From: Paramicrobacterium fandaimingii
GTDB lineage: Bacteria; Actinomycetota; Actinomycetes; Actinomycetales; Microbacteriaceae
NCBI RefSeq assembly: GCF_011751745.2
Contig: NZ_CP061170.1
Span: forward strand, 2,480,001 to 2,544,000
DNA: 64,000 nucleotides
Direction of reading: 5' to 3'
Both the position numbers and the translations under genes were made by a program. This document shows positions 1 through 9,201 of the stretch, piece after piece (the first letter of the stretch is position 1; each line of letters starts with the position of its first letter). The notes beneath the pieces were generated by a model that saw nothing but the letters and a program-made list of their open reading frames with translations, was not told where the DNA came from and searched no databases.

Positions 1-381
1 CGAGTATGAACGGCCAACTATCAAAACCTGACCGCGGCGTAGCTTTACTAGAATTGAGTTGATCGCATTAACAACGGACTTCGCTCGCGCGCGGCCCGAA
101 TAACCGATGATCTGCGGTCCGGGAGCAAAAACTATACTTGGCCGTCCCACCAAAAGTGCGCGAATCAAACGAAGCTGATAATGAAAAGGATTTCGGATCA
201 AAGTGGCCGAGCCAGGGACGGAGAATGCCCGAACGTAACTCTCAGGCATCGTGCTGACCAATATGAACATCGGGCGCTTCGAATCGTCCAACCAGTCAAG
301 CAATATTTTGCGAATGACGACGTCGCCGAGATTGTCTGGTTGGGCGGCGATGCTGTAAAAAACCGGATTGGAATTTGGCAC
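1..381 (-). CDS. Polysaccharide pyruvyl transferase family protein (5' part, cut by window edge)
   Basis: An uninterrupted minus-strand frame runs from a GTG at 381-379 to base 1 (127 codons, no stop). The GTG directly follows the TAA of the upstream flippase gene, so the two are transcriptionally coupled. The N-terminus has a short lead and then QPDNLGDVVIRKIL, like the GNxGDxLI segment that opens pyruvyl-transferase (PS_pyruv_trans) domains. A later segment, IVFAPGPQIIGYSGR, fits the family's second beta-strand and glycine turn. Such enzymes add ketal pyruvate to exopolysaccharide sugars. The catalytic C-terminal half lies outside the window, so family membership rests on the N-terminus and on the neighbouring polysaccharide genes. 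Confidence 0.6.
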   Translation of the reverse strand, partial: MPNSNPVFYSIAAQPDNLGDVVIRKILLDWLDDSKRPMFILVSTMPESYVRAFSVPGSATLIRNPFHYQLRLIRALLVGRPSIVFAPGPQIIGYSGRARAKSVVNAINSILVKLRRGQVLIVGRSYS

Positions 382-1617
382 TTACTTTACTCCTGACGTG
401 AGCGAACCCGTCTTTCTCCGGTACCTGCGAACCTGAAAATATAATAGGACCGCCTGCAATACAAAAGACATTGACAGGGCTGCCGCTGCACCTGTCGCAC
501 CATGCGTCGCGCCAAGCACCATTACACCAGTAAGGCACACAAACGTCGTCAATGTAGCTATGGTCGCAACCGATCTTCCTTTGCCTAGCCCTTGTAGCGT
601 AGAGCCAAGAAGAGACGCTGCTCCTGCGAATGGCAGACCGACCATCGCAAGCTGAACGGCTGGCACTGCCCCGGAGTACCCAGACCCGAGTGCTATATCG
701 ATGGCTGAAGGCGCTGCGACGATCGCTGCGCCATAGATCACGAGGCTTGCGATCGTCACCCAGCCAATCAACTTCAGGGCGGGATTCAACGCATAGCCAT
801 TTCTTGAGACCGCAGGTAATAAGACGCTTGCAAGCGAGGTCGGAATCATTCGCAATGGGGACAGCAGCCGGCTTGCGGTTGAGTAGTAGCCTGCTTGAAC
901 GCCGCCAGAGAACACAGCGATGACTGCAACGTCGAGATTCCGAGCCTGAACTGCCATCGAATTCATCCAAAAGGGCCGACACTCGCGCAATATGTTCGAG
1001 ATTCCAACATTGGAGATGCTAGGAGCCCAGCCGCGAGTAATCCACTGAGCGGTGAGAGCTGAGACGAGGCCGGCGAGCGCCACTGCTAGTGAGAATGCAG
1101 CCACTGGGGCCAGGCTTACCGAAAGCAACGAAACGAAAGCTGCAATTGCTAGAGCGCGCCGTAACAGTAGGTTGAAGGTGGCCGCATACGCTCGAGAGTC
1201 TGCGATCGCGAGTCCCATCCGGCAATCAGCGGCTCGTTCTGCACCACCTGCTACCGAAATCGGTAGTGCCGAGAGAAAAAGTGGGTTCACTGTCATTCCA
1301 AGTACTGCCAGGATCGTCGCGTACAACACGGCAGTGAGAACACACATAAGAAGGTTCAACTGAAGCGCATAGCTCGCTCTTCCGTCATTCGCGTCCGCTG
1401 CACGAGTTTTCACGATGAACGTAGCTAATCCAAGATCGGTTATTGACTGGACGACGATCAACGTTCCAAGGATCGAAGACACAAGTCCGAATTCAGCGGG
1501 AGACACGTATCTGGCGAGAAGTAGAAGTAACCCAGCTTGCAGGACAGCGGCGATTAGCCTACCCGCCGCGATCCAGAAGAACTGACCGATGATTCTATTA
1601 TGCATGGATCCGCTCAT
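382..1617 (-). CDS. Polysaccharide flippase (Wzx/MATE-like, oligosaccharide flippase superfamily)
   Basis: A 411-residue, strongly hydrophobic protein with about 12 predicted membrane helices and short polar links, typical in length for Wzx-type flippases (400-480). The N-terminus (IIGQFFWIAAGRLIAAVLQAGLLLLLARYVSPAEFGLVSS) matches the first two helices of the oligosaccharide-flippase family, including the AxxxxPxExG turn. It would move undecaprenyl-linked repeat units across the membrane for the surface polysaccharide made by the surrounding glycosyltransferases. Translation could also start at the internal Met five codons in. The downstream pyruvyl-transferase-like gene abuts its stop. The exact substrate cannot be told. 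Confidence 0.8.
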   Translation of the reverse strand: MSGSMHNRIIGQFFWIAAGRLIAAVLQAGLLLLLARYVSPAEFGLVSSILGTLIVVQSITDLGLATFIVKTRAADANDGRASYALQLNLLMCVLTAVLYATILAVLGMTVNPLFLSALPISVAGGAERAADCRMGLAIADSRAYAATFNLLLRRALAIAAFVSLLSVSLAPVAAFSLAVALAGLVSALTAQWITRGWAPSISNVGISNILRECRPFWMNSMAVQARNLDVAVIAVFSGGVQAGYYSTASRLLSPLRMIPTSLASVLLPAVSRNGYALNPALKLIGWVTIASLVIYGAAIVAAPSAIDIALGSGYSGAVPAVQLAMVGLPFAGAASLLGSTLQGLGKGRSVATIATLTTFVCLTGVMVLGATHGATGAAAALSMSFVLQAVLLYFQVRRYRRKTGSLTSGVK

Positions 1618-2068
1618 ATTGGTGGAGCCGATGGCTGTGTCGTTGCGTCAACGCACTTCGGCTCCAAACTTCAATGCCGACACGAGCCGCGCTCCAAATG
1701 GTTATTCTGCCGGGACGATCGAAAGCGTAGCAAATACGGATCGCAAGTATGAAGCAGGAGTGTCGCCTCGTCGCCATCTTGAAGTTCCACTAGCTTCGTT
1801 AAACCATGCGCGGCCAATCGGCTATGCGCGTTGACAATATCTTTTCAATCCTCGCATGCGCAGGAACCGGGCGTGCGAAGGCGTGGTGTTCCTATTTGGA
1901 ACCTATTCCCACGCAAATTACCTAGTTCCACGCGGTTTTGTGGGGAAAGCAGCTGAATGATGCTCGATCCCCTTACCCCTGGACTGGGGCCCAAGGTCCT
2001 TGTCAAGCACCAGAGAGCCTTCTTGAATTGGTCTGACCCAGTTTCCCGCTTATAGCGACGGCAGGTTC
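1618..2068. other. Intergenic stretch without a recognisable gene
   Basis: No convincing coding frame. Just upstream of the flippase (minus strand) there is an inverted repeat with 9-base arms TGGAGCCGA (1623-1631) and TCGGCTCCA (1658-1666), which may form a leader hairpin. The stretch ends at the terminal repeat of a decayed IS3 copy. Confidence 0.5.
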
Positions 2069-3038
2069 GGGTCTGCTGCACGAATAGGTGACATCTGAGG
2101 TTGCTGGCCTGTAGGGCTGGCTTGGAAGGATGCCATTATGCCCATGTCGTTCCCTTAGTACCGCGAAGACGTTGTTTGTGGGGCACAGAGTCGTGATCCC
2201 GGGTCACTCTCGCGCAGATCGCGAAGGACTTTGGCACGCACGTCGGCCGCCGCCGCCGGAACAGTGGATACGTCAATCACGCATTGAAGGTGGTGAGCAG
2301 CCTGGTCTGACACGCTCGGCGAGTGACGAGGTGCGTGAGCCGCGCAATCGTAGCCGGGCCTTTGAGTAGGAAAGTTGAGGCGAAGACCGGCAAGAAGCCC
2401 GGGCTGGCCGTTCACGATGATTTCTGCTTCGTGAACGACGCGCACGGGCTGCAACTGCACGGGTTCATCGCAGACGGCCGAACGTGTTAAAGCTAACGGA
2501 CATCACCGAGCACAAGGTTGAAACGATCACGGGAGCTCAAGCTTCCGGAGGAAAGCTCTACCTCTGCGCGATCAAGGATGCCTACTCGAACAAGATCGTC
2601 GACTACTCGATCGGCTCTCGAATGAAGTCCCGCCTTGCCGCCCAGGCGCTCGAGAGCGCCGCATTGATGCGCGGTGACGTCGTCCGTTGCGTCGTGCTTT
2701 CCGACCGCAGATCGCAATTTCGAAACCGGAAATTCCAGCGCGATCTGACCCGTCAAAGCCGCGGCGGGTCGACGGGCAGAGTCGCGTCATGCGGGGACAA
2801 CACTGACATAATGGCCTACTTAAGCTTGTTCCAGAAGAACGGCCTCGACCGCTGCAGCCTGGACCACCCGAGAGCAGCCACGCATCGCGATTGTGACCTG
2901 GATTGAACGCACCTATCATCGACGTCGTCTTCAGCACACACCCGGCCGATTGACGCCCGTGGAATTCGGAGTCATCATGAACACGGCCGTCGCACTGACG
3001 GCACGACTATAACTGTCACCTATCCGTGCAGCAGACCC
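2069..3038 (+). mobile_element. Decayed IS3-family element
   Basis: Bounded by 25-base inverted repeats at 2069-2093 (GGGTCTGCTGCACGAATAGG...) and 3014-3038, which match in 24 of 25 bases and are nearly identical to the ends of the fuller element at 9169-10463. The leading 60 bases also align with the orfA end of that element (TAGGTGACATCTGA, then GGCTGGC-TGGAAGGATG). It is about 970 bp instead of about 1295, so about 325 bp are lost, and both frames are broken. No target duplication is visible (TTC left, ACC right), consistent with an old insertion or later rearrangement. Orientation is opposite to the second copy. Confidence 0.8.
2138..3012 (+). pseudogene. IS3-family transposase remnant (orfA/orfB, multiply disrupted)
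   Basis: From 2484 the frame reads LTDITEHK...GKLYLCAIKDAYSNKIVDYSIGSRMKSRLAAQALE, the integrase core of an IS3 OrfB. The second DDE segment is LSDRRSQF, where HSDRGSQF is expected. The third acidic residue is lost: GDNTDIMAY replaces GDNAAMESF. The frame then shifts and ends early, although the C-terminal tail coding VEFGVIMNTAVAL can still be read up to a TAA at 3010-3012. The orfA part (from the ATG at 2138) is scrambled by substitutions and deletions. It cannot encode an active transposase. Confidence 0.8.
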
Positions 3039-3053
3039 ACCCAAGGAGATTGA

Positions 3054-4184
3054 GTGAGAGTTAGACACATACTTGCGTTTCTAAGCGGCAATGGCGCATA
3101 TGGGGGTCCGGCGACCGTCGCGCGTACCCTATGTGAGTCGTTAGGAGGGCTGGGGGTCAGGGCAACCCTATTGTCCGGGTGGGATGGCGATAAACGGGCA
3201 ATCACCGATTCGGATACATACGTAACTGATGCCCGGAATTCGTTCCGTTTGGGAAGCTCCTTCGCAGGTGTTGCAACACCATCATTGATCTGGGCAACGA
3301 TCTGTGGCCGAAATAGTTTTGATCTTCATCACGTCCATCTTGCGCGTGATCTGACGACCATGCCTGCAGCAATCGCCTTGATGCTTATGAGGAAGCGCTA
3401 CGTAATTCAGCCGCACGGCATGCTAGTTCCGGATCCCAGATGGACACACAGAATCATTGATCTACTCTTCACTCGAAAAGTATTGTTGAATTCCCGAGCC
3501 GTCCTCGCACTCAATCAAGATGAAGCACGCAATTTAGAGAGACTCGGCGCTCGCCACTCGACTCTACATACAGTCCCAAACGGAATAGGGGTCGACGTGG
3601 ATTTCAACAAGAATACTAATTCGAGGAAAATGCCGGAGGCCCTTTTTGTAGGCAGATTGCATCCACGAAAGCGAGTCTTGTCATTTGCGCGTTCGGCATT
3701 GCTGTCCCGTGACTCTGGTGACCCCATCTCGCGGTTCACAGTCATTGGCCCTGACGAAGGTGACCTTAGCCAACTCAAGAAGTTCATCTCCCAGAATGAA
3801 CTTCAAGAATATTTGATTTACGATGGCGCACTCCCGACTAACGAAGTTCATGAGCGCATGAGTAACGCATCAGTGCTCGTACTGCCGACGCAGTTCGAGC
3901 AGTTCGGCATGGTCGCCTTGGAAGCGCTCGCGCGCGGTGTACCTGTTGTAATTGATCGCAATGCCGGTCTCCTTCGGTATCTAGCACCATCGAATAGCTT
4001 GATTGCGGTAGATGGTACAAGTGCAGCAGAAATTAGAGAGGCGATCCTCGAATGCCTCGTGCAAAGGGAAAGCAAAGGAGTCGAAGCGGTCACGCTGGTC
4101 AAGAACAGCAGACTAAACGCCACCACTGTGGCCGCTGATGTTGCAGAAATATACTCATCAGCTGTTGACAGCGCCACAGATTGA
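3054..4184 (+). CDS. Glycosyltransferase family 4 protein
   Basis: A 376-residue GT-B glycosyltransferase. The N-terminal domain has the glycine-rich opening ILAFLSGNGAYGGPATVARTLCESL. The C-terminal domain has LFVGRLHPRKRVLSFARSAL and the EQFGMVALEALARGVPVV donor-binding segment with the E-x7-E motif of GT4 enzymes. It probably adds one nucleotide-activated sugar to a lipid-linked polysaccharide unit in the cytoplasm. The GTG start is preceded by AAGGAG with good spacing. This ribosome site lies only 5-16 bases after the end of the decayed IS3 copy, so the native promoter region has been replaced. Acceptor and sugar are unknown. Confidence 0.85.
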   Translation: MRVRHILAFLSGNGAYGGPATVARTLCESLGGLGVRATLLSGWDGDKRAITDSDTYVTDARNSFRLGSSFAGVATPSLIWATICGRNSFDLHHVHLARDLTTMPAAIALMLMRKRYVIQPHGMLVPDPRWTHRIIDLLFTRKVLLNSRAVLALNQDEARNLERLGARHSTLHTVPNGIGVDVDFNKNTNSRKMPEALFVGRLHPRKRVLSFARSALLSRDSGDPISRFTVIGPDEGDLSQLKKFISQNELQEYLIYDGALPTNEVHERMSNASVLVLPTQFEQFGMVALEALARGVPVVIDRNAGLLRYLAPSNSLIAVDGTSAAEIREAILECLVQRESKGVEAVTLVKNSRLNATTVAADVAEIYSSAVDSATD

Positions 4185-4768
4185 CATATCGGTGTTAATT
4201 CTCGATTCACGGATGTGATTTGGCTGAGAATCTGTCCTGGGATTGAGAGGCTCACCTGTCAGACGACGTGACCTCCGATCTGGAGCATCTGATCGATTCA
4301 CTGGGGGCTGGTCATGCCGTTCTCGGGCCCAGCGGTCACGTGCCGACTGCGGCTGCGGCTGCGTGGAGTTTCGCTCATTCGTTTTGCCGTGGGCCAGTTG
4401 TCGAGCAGATGCAAGCGTAAACACCGCGTGAAGTCGACGATTCTCACGGGAGGTTGATGGTTTTGCTCCGAATCGTCCCCATTGTCGCTTTCGCGGATAT
4501 AGGGGCTGTGATTACAAGCAAGAAGCAAGGTTGCGTTTGAGCCGCCCAAGGACTCTGTACAGCGTGACCTCGTTTCCTGAGGGTGTAGCTGAATGAGAGA
4601 TTCGCAGATTATGGCGACGCCACGAACTCGCAGTTCACTCTCGAGAATAAGTGAGAGGTTTTTGCCTAGAGATAACTTTTACTTCGAAGTCGCTTCACCT
4701 ACGCGCTAAAAGAACCTGCGGCATGTTGAGAAATCGCTCCACCTCAAATGCAGTAGATTGCTATCGAG
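4185..4768. other. Long intergenic region, A+T-rich; one small unexplained open frame
   Basis: About 580 bases between two glycosyltransferase genes. A GTG-started 50-codon frame at 4268-4420 (+) has protein-like composition (starts TSDLEHLIDSLGAGHAVLGP), but I recognise no family and see no clear ribosome site; it may be a gene remnant. The 4600-4768 part is A+T-rich and probably holds the promoter of the next operon. No other gene is visible. Confidence 0.4.
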
Positions 4769-6052
4769 ATGACAAGACCCATACGTGTGACGCTAGTGAC
4801 GCTTCATTATCCACCCGAACCGACGGGTAACGCTCCTTACGCTGGTGCGCTTGCTCGTGGGCTCGCGAATAGGGGGGTCGACGTTCATGTGATAGCAGGG
4901 CACCCCCACTATCCTGAGGGGACGTTTCAAGATGGGTATGGAGAGTGGCGTAAAGATTATTTGGAAGGCGAAGTCGAAGTTCAACGGCTGCGGCACTGGC
5001 TTCCAAAGAACCAGAGCGCGTTCAGAAGACTTTTGTCTGAGGTGTCCTTTGGAGTCAGAGCTTTGTTCGCACAGTGGCAAAGCCCTGACGTGGTCGTGGC
5101 CGTTACGCCAGCGTTCTTTGCGTCGTTACTTGTACTCGTGCGCGCATACGTAACTCGGCGTCCAACTATTTTGTGGGTCCAAGACATTTACAGCCTCGGA
5201 ATAGCAGAGACTGGCATCGGTGGGCCTGTCGTGACGCGATTCGTGGCAAAGACCGAGTCCTTGAGCTTGCGCTTAGTCGAAAAAGTTGTGGTCATACATG
5301 ACCGATTTCATCGATTTGTGACCCGAGAGTTGCACCTAGAACCAAAATCGGTAGAGATCGTCCGAAATTGGAACCACCTAGGTGATCGAAAACCTATGAG
5401 TCGAGTTGAAACGCGCGCGGCATTTGGGTGGGAAGATGAGAACTTTGTCGTTCTTCACGCTGGAAACATGGGGTTGAAACAGGGGTTGGAAAACGTTGTA
5501 AATGCCGCCTCGATCGCCACGGCTAAGGCGCCTGGAGTTAGATTTGTCTTGATTGGCGATGGTAATCAACGGCGCCACCTGGAAGAGCTCGCTGACGGAA
5601 TAACATCGATTGAATTCGTTGACCCTGTGGACAATGTGCTCTTCGTAAGCGCGCTCGCCGCAGCTGACGCGCTCTTAGTTAATGAACGTGGAGGGGTGGC
5701 CGAAATGTCCGTACCAAGTAAGCTGACTTCATACTTCGGCGCGGGGAAACCAATTATCGCCTGTGCCAGTGATGACGGGGCGACTTCAGATGAAATCAAT
5801 GCGTCATCTGCAGGAATAGTGGTTCCTGCAGATGACGCCGGGGCTCTTGTAGACGCGTGCGTTCGTCTAAAACAAGATCCAAGTCTTAGTCATAATCTGG
5901 GTGCGCATGGGAAAGCATACAAGGAGAATGAACTGTCTGAACGAGTGGCGGTAGACAAGTTTCTTTCTATCGTTACAAGCATTATTAGACGATTGGACAA
6001 GAACTCCATCAAGGACTCTGGTTGCCATTCACAAGGAGAGAATGTTGTCTAA
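4769..6052 (+). CDS. WcaI-like glycosyltransferase (GT4)
   Basis: A 427-residue GT-B enzyme. The opening [45 protein letters not shown] is the signature of the WcaI/colanic-acid type GT4 subfamily. The middle has [18 protein letters not shown], and the C-terminal domain has [18 protein letters not shown] and the donor-site region [28 protein letters not shown]. WcaI-type enzymes are implicated in fucosyl transfer in colanic acid synthesis. The immediate coupling to gmd and fcl, which make GDP-L-fucose, supports a fucosyltransferase here, but that is inference. Its 3' end overlaps gmd by 11 bases. Confidence 0.85.
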   Translation: MTRPIRVTLVTLHYPPEPTGNAPYAGALARGLANRGVDVHVIAGHPHYPEGTFQDGYGEWRKDYLEGEVEVQRLRHWLPKNQSAFRRLLSEVSFGVRALFAQWQSPDVVVAVTPAFFASLLVLVRAYVTRRPTILWVQDIYSLGIAETGIGGPVVTRFVAKTESLSLRLVEKVVVIHDRFHRFVTRELHLEPKSVEIVRNWNHLGDRKPMSRVETRAAFGWEDENFVVLHAGNMGLKQGLENVVNAASIATAKAPGVRFVLIGDGNQRRHLEELADGITSIEFVDPVDNVLFVSALAAADALLVNERGGVAEMSVPSKLTSYFGAGKPIIACASDDGATSDEINASSAGIVVPADDAGALVDACVRLKQDPSLSHNLGAHGKAYKENELSERVAVDKFLSIVTSIIRRLDKNSIKDSGCHSQGENVV

Positions 6053-7076
6053 GCGCGCCTTTATAACCGGAATTACGGGCCAAGATGGTTCGTACTTGGC
6101 GGAATTGCTATTGAAAAAGGGCTACGAAGTTCATGGGCTAATTCGCAGAGCTTCCACATTCAACACGTCTCGTATCGACCACCTTTATGTCGATCCGCAT
6201 GACCCAAGCGCTAAGATCTTCCTCCATTACGGAGACTTGAGCGACGGAGCGCGATTGGTCACCTTGCTTGCTGAGATTGATCCTGATGAAGTGTACAACT
6301 TGGGGGCTCAATCACATGTACGTGTATCGTTCGACGAGCCGGAACACACTGCAGACACGACAGGAACCGGGACCGTACGTTTGCTTGAAGCAGTAAGGTT
6401 ATCCGGCATAGAAACTCGCTTCTATCAGGCATCTAGTTCGGAACTTTACGGGGCCACCCCACCGCCGCAGAACGAGGAAACGCCGTTCTATCCGAGATCT
6501 CCATACGGTGCCGCGAAACTGTATAGCTATTGGATAACCAAAAATTACAGGGAAGCGTACGGCATGTTTGCCGTAAATGGCATCTTGTTCAACCACGAAT
6601 CTCCCCGTCGTGGCGAGACATTCGTGACGCGCAAGATTACGCGAGCGGTCGCAGCCATAAAGGTCGGAAGGCAAGAAAACTTGTATATGGGTAATCTTGA
6701 CGCCATCCGCGATTGGGGATACGCAGCAGAGTACGTTGAAGGAATGTGGCGGATGCTTCAAGCTGATGAGCCTGACGACTACGTATTGGCGACCGGGCTC
6801 CCCTGCACCGTTCGAGACTTTCTGAGGTTGTCATTTGACTACGTTGGTTTGAACTGGGAGAACCACGTGCGCTTCGACGACCGATATCTGCGACCTACTG
6901 AAGTAGATGCACTTATTGGCGACCCAACCAAGGCAAGAGAGAAGCTCGGATGGAAGGCTACTGTTCGGCCTGACGAATTAGCGCGACTTATGGTGGATGC
7001 TGACATTGAGATGCTCGAGCATTCAGGTCGTCCTTGGAGCGACGAGGTCTCGCTTGAAAGCTGGCGTGAAAACTAA
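6042..7076 (+). CDS. gmd: GDP-mannose 4,6-dehydratase
   Basis: A 344-residue extended short-chain dehydrogenase. It carries the cofactor motif [23 protein letters not shown] at the N-terminus, the [20 protein letters not shown] segment and the catalytic YGAAK (in [12 protein letters not shown]), all diagnostic of Gmd. It converts GDP-D-mannose to GDP-4-keto-6-deoxymannose, the first step to GDP-L-fucose. The length is normal. The ATG at 6042 has AAGGAG just upstream, inside the preceding glycosyltransferase gene. The stop overlaps the fcl start (TAATG), so the two enzymes are translationally coupled. Confidence 0.95.
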   Translation: MLSKRAFITGITGQDGSYLAELLLKKGYEVHGLIRRASTFNTSRIDHLYVDPHDPSAKIFLHYGDLSDGARLVTLLAEIDPDEVYNLGAQSHVRVSFDEPEHTADTTGTGTVRLLEAVRLSGIETRFYQASSSELYGATPPPQNEETPFYPRSPYGAAKLYSYWITKNYREAYGMFAVNGILFNHESPRRGETFVTRKITRAVAAIKVGRQENLYMGNLDAIRDWGYAAEYVEGMWRMLQADEPDDYVLATGLPCTVRDFLRLSFDYVGLNWENHVRFDDRYLRPTEVDALIGDPTKAREKLGWKATVRPDELARLMVDADIEMLEHSGRPWSDEVSLESWREN

Positions 7077-8047
7077 TGTTGGGTGAGGTGTTTACAGCCA
7101 CTCCGCTAGACCGGAGCGCTGCTATTTATATTGCTGGGCATCGTGGGCTGGTAGGTTCAGCGATCTACCGGAAGCTCGTTGCCGAAGGATTTAACAACGT
7201 TATCGGGCGCTCATCGTCTGATTTGGACCTCACTGACCGTTCTGCAGTTTTCAAGTTTTTCGAAGAGATAAAGCCGACTTACGTTGTGCTGGCCGCGGCT
7301 AAAGTTGGTGGGATCATGGCGAATGACACCTACCCGGTTGACTTCCTTTCAGCGAATCTGCAGATACAGGTCAACGTCATGGACGCTGCGGTAGCGCAGC
7401 GTGTCAAGCGATTGCTTTTTCTCGGTTCGTCCTGCATCTATCCGCGCCACGCCCCCCAACCAATTCGCGAGGATTCGTTGCTAACTGGTCGACTCGAACC
7501 TACTAATGATGCCTACGCGATTGCCAAGATTGCAGGTATCCTCCAAGTACAGAGCGTCCGGCGGCAATTCGGATTGTCGTGGATCTCGGCAATGCCCACT
7601 AATCTATATGGTCCAAGAGATAACTTCTCGCCGCACGGATCGCATGTGCTACCCGCGCTAATTCGCAGGTATGATCTTGCCGTTCGTGAAGGCGCTTCGT
7701 CCGTGACTAACTGGGGCACTGGTACGCCACGACGTGAGTTCTTACATGTAGACGATTTGTCATCAGCTTGTCTGCATCTACTTGAGAACTACGATGGTGC
7801 GGCGCAGATAAATGTAGGTACGGGAATGGACTCATCGATCCGTGAAATTGCTAATGAAGTTGCACGGGTTGTGGGCTATGACGGTTCTACCAATTGGGAC
7901 AGTACTAAGCCCGACGGAACACCACAAAAGCTTCTTGACGTTACGAAGCTGACTGAAACGGGATGGCGTGCATCCATCAGCTTTGAGAAGGGAATCCGCT
8001 CAACTGTGGAATGGTATCGGGCGAATCGCACCCAGCTCCGCGGATAG
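7076..8047 (+). CDS. fcl: GDP-L-fucose synthase
   Basis: A 323-residue SDR enzyme that epimerises and reduces GDP-4-keto-6-deoxymannose to GDP-L-fucose, using NADPH. It shows the nucleotide motif IYIAGHRGLVGSAIYRKL, the segment LAAAKVGGIMANDTYPVDF, the catalytic Ser region LFLGSSCIYP and Tyr-Lys in NDAYAIAKIAG, plus the TNLYGPRDNFSPHGSHVLPALIRR substrate loop. All are conserved in WcaG/Fcl. About 15 residues precede the Rossmann strand, more than usual, so a start nearer SAAIYIAG is possible, but ATG 7076 overlaps the gmd stop. A truncated IS21 gene begins two bases after its stop. Confidence 0.94.
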   Translation: MLGEVFTATPLDRSAAIYIAGHRGLVGSAIYRKLVAEGFNNVIGRSSSDLDLTDRSAVFKFFEEIKPTYVVLAAAKVGGIMANDTYPVDFLSANLQIQVNVMDAAVAQRVKRLLFLGSSCIYPRHAPQPIREDSLLTGRLEPTNDAYAIAKIAGILQVQSVRRQFGLSWISAMPTNLYGPRDNFSPHGSHVLPALIRRYDLAVREGASSVTNWGTGTPRREFLHVDDLSSACLHLLENYDGAAQINVGTGMDSSIREIANEVARVVGYDGSTNWDSTKPDGTPQKLLDVTKLTETGWRASISFEKGIRSTVEWYRANRTQLRG

Positions 8048-8048
8048 G

Positions 8049-8306
8049 TCAGGGCCTACGTTCGTTGAATACCCAGTCTAGCTGCGCGTACACGCTCTCA
8101 TGTTCCCCGAGGTCGGGGAACAGACCCGCATACACCTCAGCATCGGACACGTCCGCGACATCGTCCCAGCTGACGCCTTTCCGGTCAGCAGCATCGATCA
8201 CCGTCACGACGCTTTGCCAGGACATTCCCTGAGCGGCGATCTGCCGACCTGTGAATCCTTCCGCGCGAAGCCTCAGCACGAGCTTCGATCGGATCTTGCG
8301 TACCAT
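8049..8306 (-). pseudogene. IS21-family transposase IstA, N-terminal fragment
   Basis: An 85-codon frame, MVRKIRSKLVLRLRAEGFTGRQIA..., continuing GMSWQSVVTVIDAADRKGVSWDDVADVSDAEVYAGLFPDLGEHESVYAQLDW, the N-terminal helix-turn-helix part of actinobacterial IS21 IstA proteins. Full IstA has about 400-500 residues. Here the frame changes after LDW and stops at 8049-8051, two bases beyond the fcl stop. The catalytic domain and the istB helper gene are missing. It is a dead fragment left by deletion at the 3' end of fcl. Confidence 0.7.
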
Positions 8307-8580
8307 CAGTATTTACTCCTTCTGCAGCGCGATTAGGCCGCGCGGCAGAAGGCGCCTACACAAGGTGGCCCTCCCTCAAAATAGCGGGCGGCGCTGACGA
8401 ACACGACCCCGCAAACAAATGACTGGCGCTCAAACGCAATATCGATGGCACCCAGAAGGCCAAATATTCAGTTACACACCAACTGTCCAGGCTCGCGCTA
8501 ACAACAAGCGCCACTCGCTACAATGACCAGCTTTCTGCAGGGATTAGGTACGGTGGGTCGGACACAGGCAGGATGGAAAC

Positions 8581-9006
8581 GTGAACCTAACTGAACGACT
8601 CGTCGCCCGTCGCCGCTTCCGTCTCGTGCGTGAACTTCTCCTTATCTACGGGATCGAGATTCCCGCATCCGTTCGTGTTGGCAGCGATTTTCAGATGGTG
8701 CACCGCGGCCTCGGAACGGTGATCCACCCTTCAACGGTGATCGGCGACAGGGTACGCATCTACCACCAGGTCACTATCGGACGCGCGGATGGGCACGTCC
8801 CTGCTTCGAAATCGAAAATGGAGCGAATCGAGATTGGTGACGATGTCGTCCTCTTCCCCGGTGCGAAAGTGCTCGGTGGTCCCGGTATCACTCGAGTCGG
8901 ATCAGGCACAATCGTGGCTGCTAACGCAGTGCTGACCAAATCGACGGGTGAGAACGAGATCTGGGGTGGCGTACCGGCCGTGAAGATCGCAGATAGACGC
9001 CAGTAG
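8581..9006 (+). CDS. Serine acetyltransferase-like hexapeptide acyltransferase
   Basis: A 141-residue left-handed beta-helix protein. The hexapeptide turns run from about residue 30 (IPASVRVGSDFQMVHRGLGTVIHPSTVIGDRVRIYHQVTIG) to the C-terminus (IGDDVVLFPGAKVLGGPGITRVGSGTIVAANAVL, then IWGGVPAVKIADR). The closest type is the CysE/SAT-like acetyltransferases that sit in polysaccharide loci and acetylate sugars. It is too short for a true CysE (about 190-270), lacking the N-terminal helical domain. The GTG start at 8581 fits the polar N-terminus. It lies between IS21 and IS3 remnants as an orphan gene, so it may be a transferred piece of a polysaccharide cluster. Confidence 0.75.
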   Translation: MNLTERLVARRRFRLVRELLLIYGIEIPASVRVGSDFQMVHRGLGTVIHPSTVIGDRVRIYHQVTIGRADGHVPASKSKMERIEIGDDVVLFPGAKVLGGPGITRVGSGTIVAANAVLTKSTGENEIWGGVPAVKIADRRQ

Positions 9007-9168
9007 CAGTCGATGATGATCTCTGCTGGATCAAGATCTGTAGGTTGTGCCACTGAACACGAACGTCCATCGGATGCCGTCGCTGACCAACGAGGTCTGT
9101 CCGATGTACCGGATGATCCCGGTTGTCAGCGACGCATGAATAATGACCCTGTGGCGTCGGAAGAATAT

Positions 9169-9193
9169 GGGACTGCTGCACGGATAGGTGACA
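9169..9193. repeat. IS3 terminal inverted repeat (orfB side)
   Basis: Begins GGGACTGCTGCACGG and ends TAGGTGACA; exact inverse of 10439-10463. The preceding TAT is one half of the target duplication. Confidence 0.9.
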
Positions 9194-9201
9194 GTTTCTA
9201 G

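Noticed and set aside
181..396. 71-codon plus-strand frame at the left edge
   Set aside because: Antisense to the better-supported pyruvyl-transferase-like frame.
9031..9168. Minus-strand frame next to the IS3 element as the 3' part of a gene interrupted by it
   Set aside because: After removing the element and one TAT the two sides are not in frame and a stop lies immediately upstream; too weak to call.
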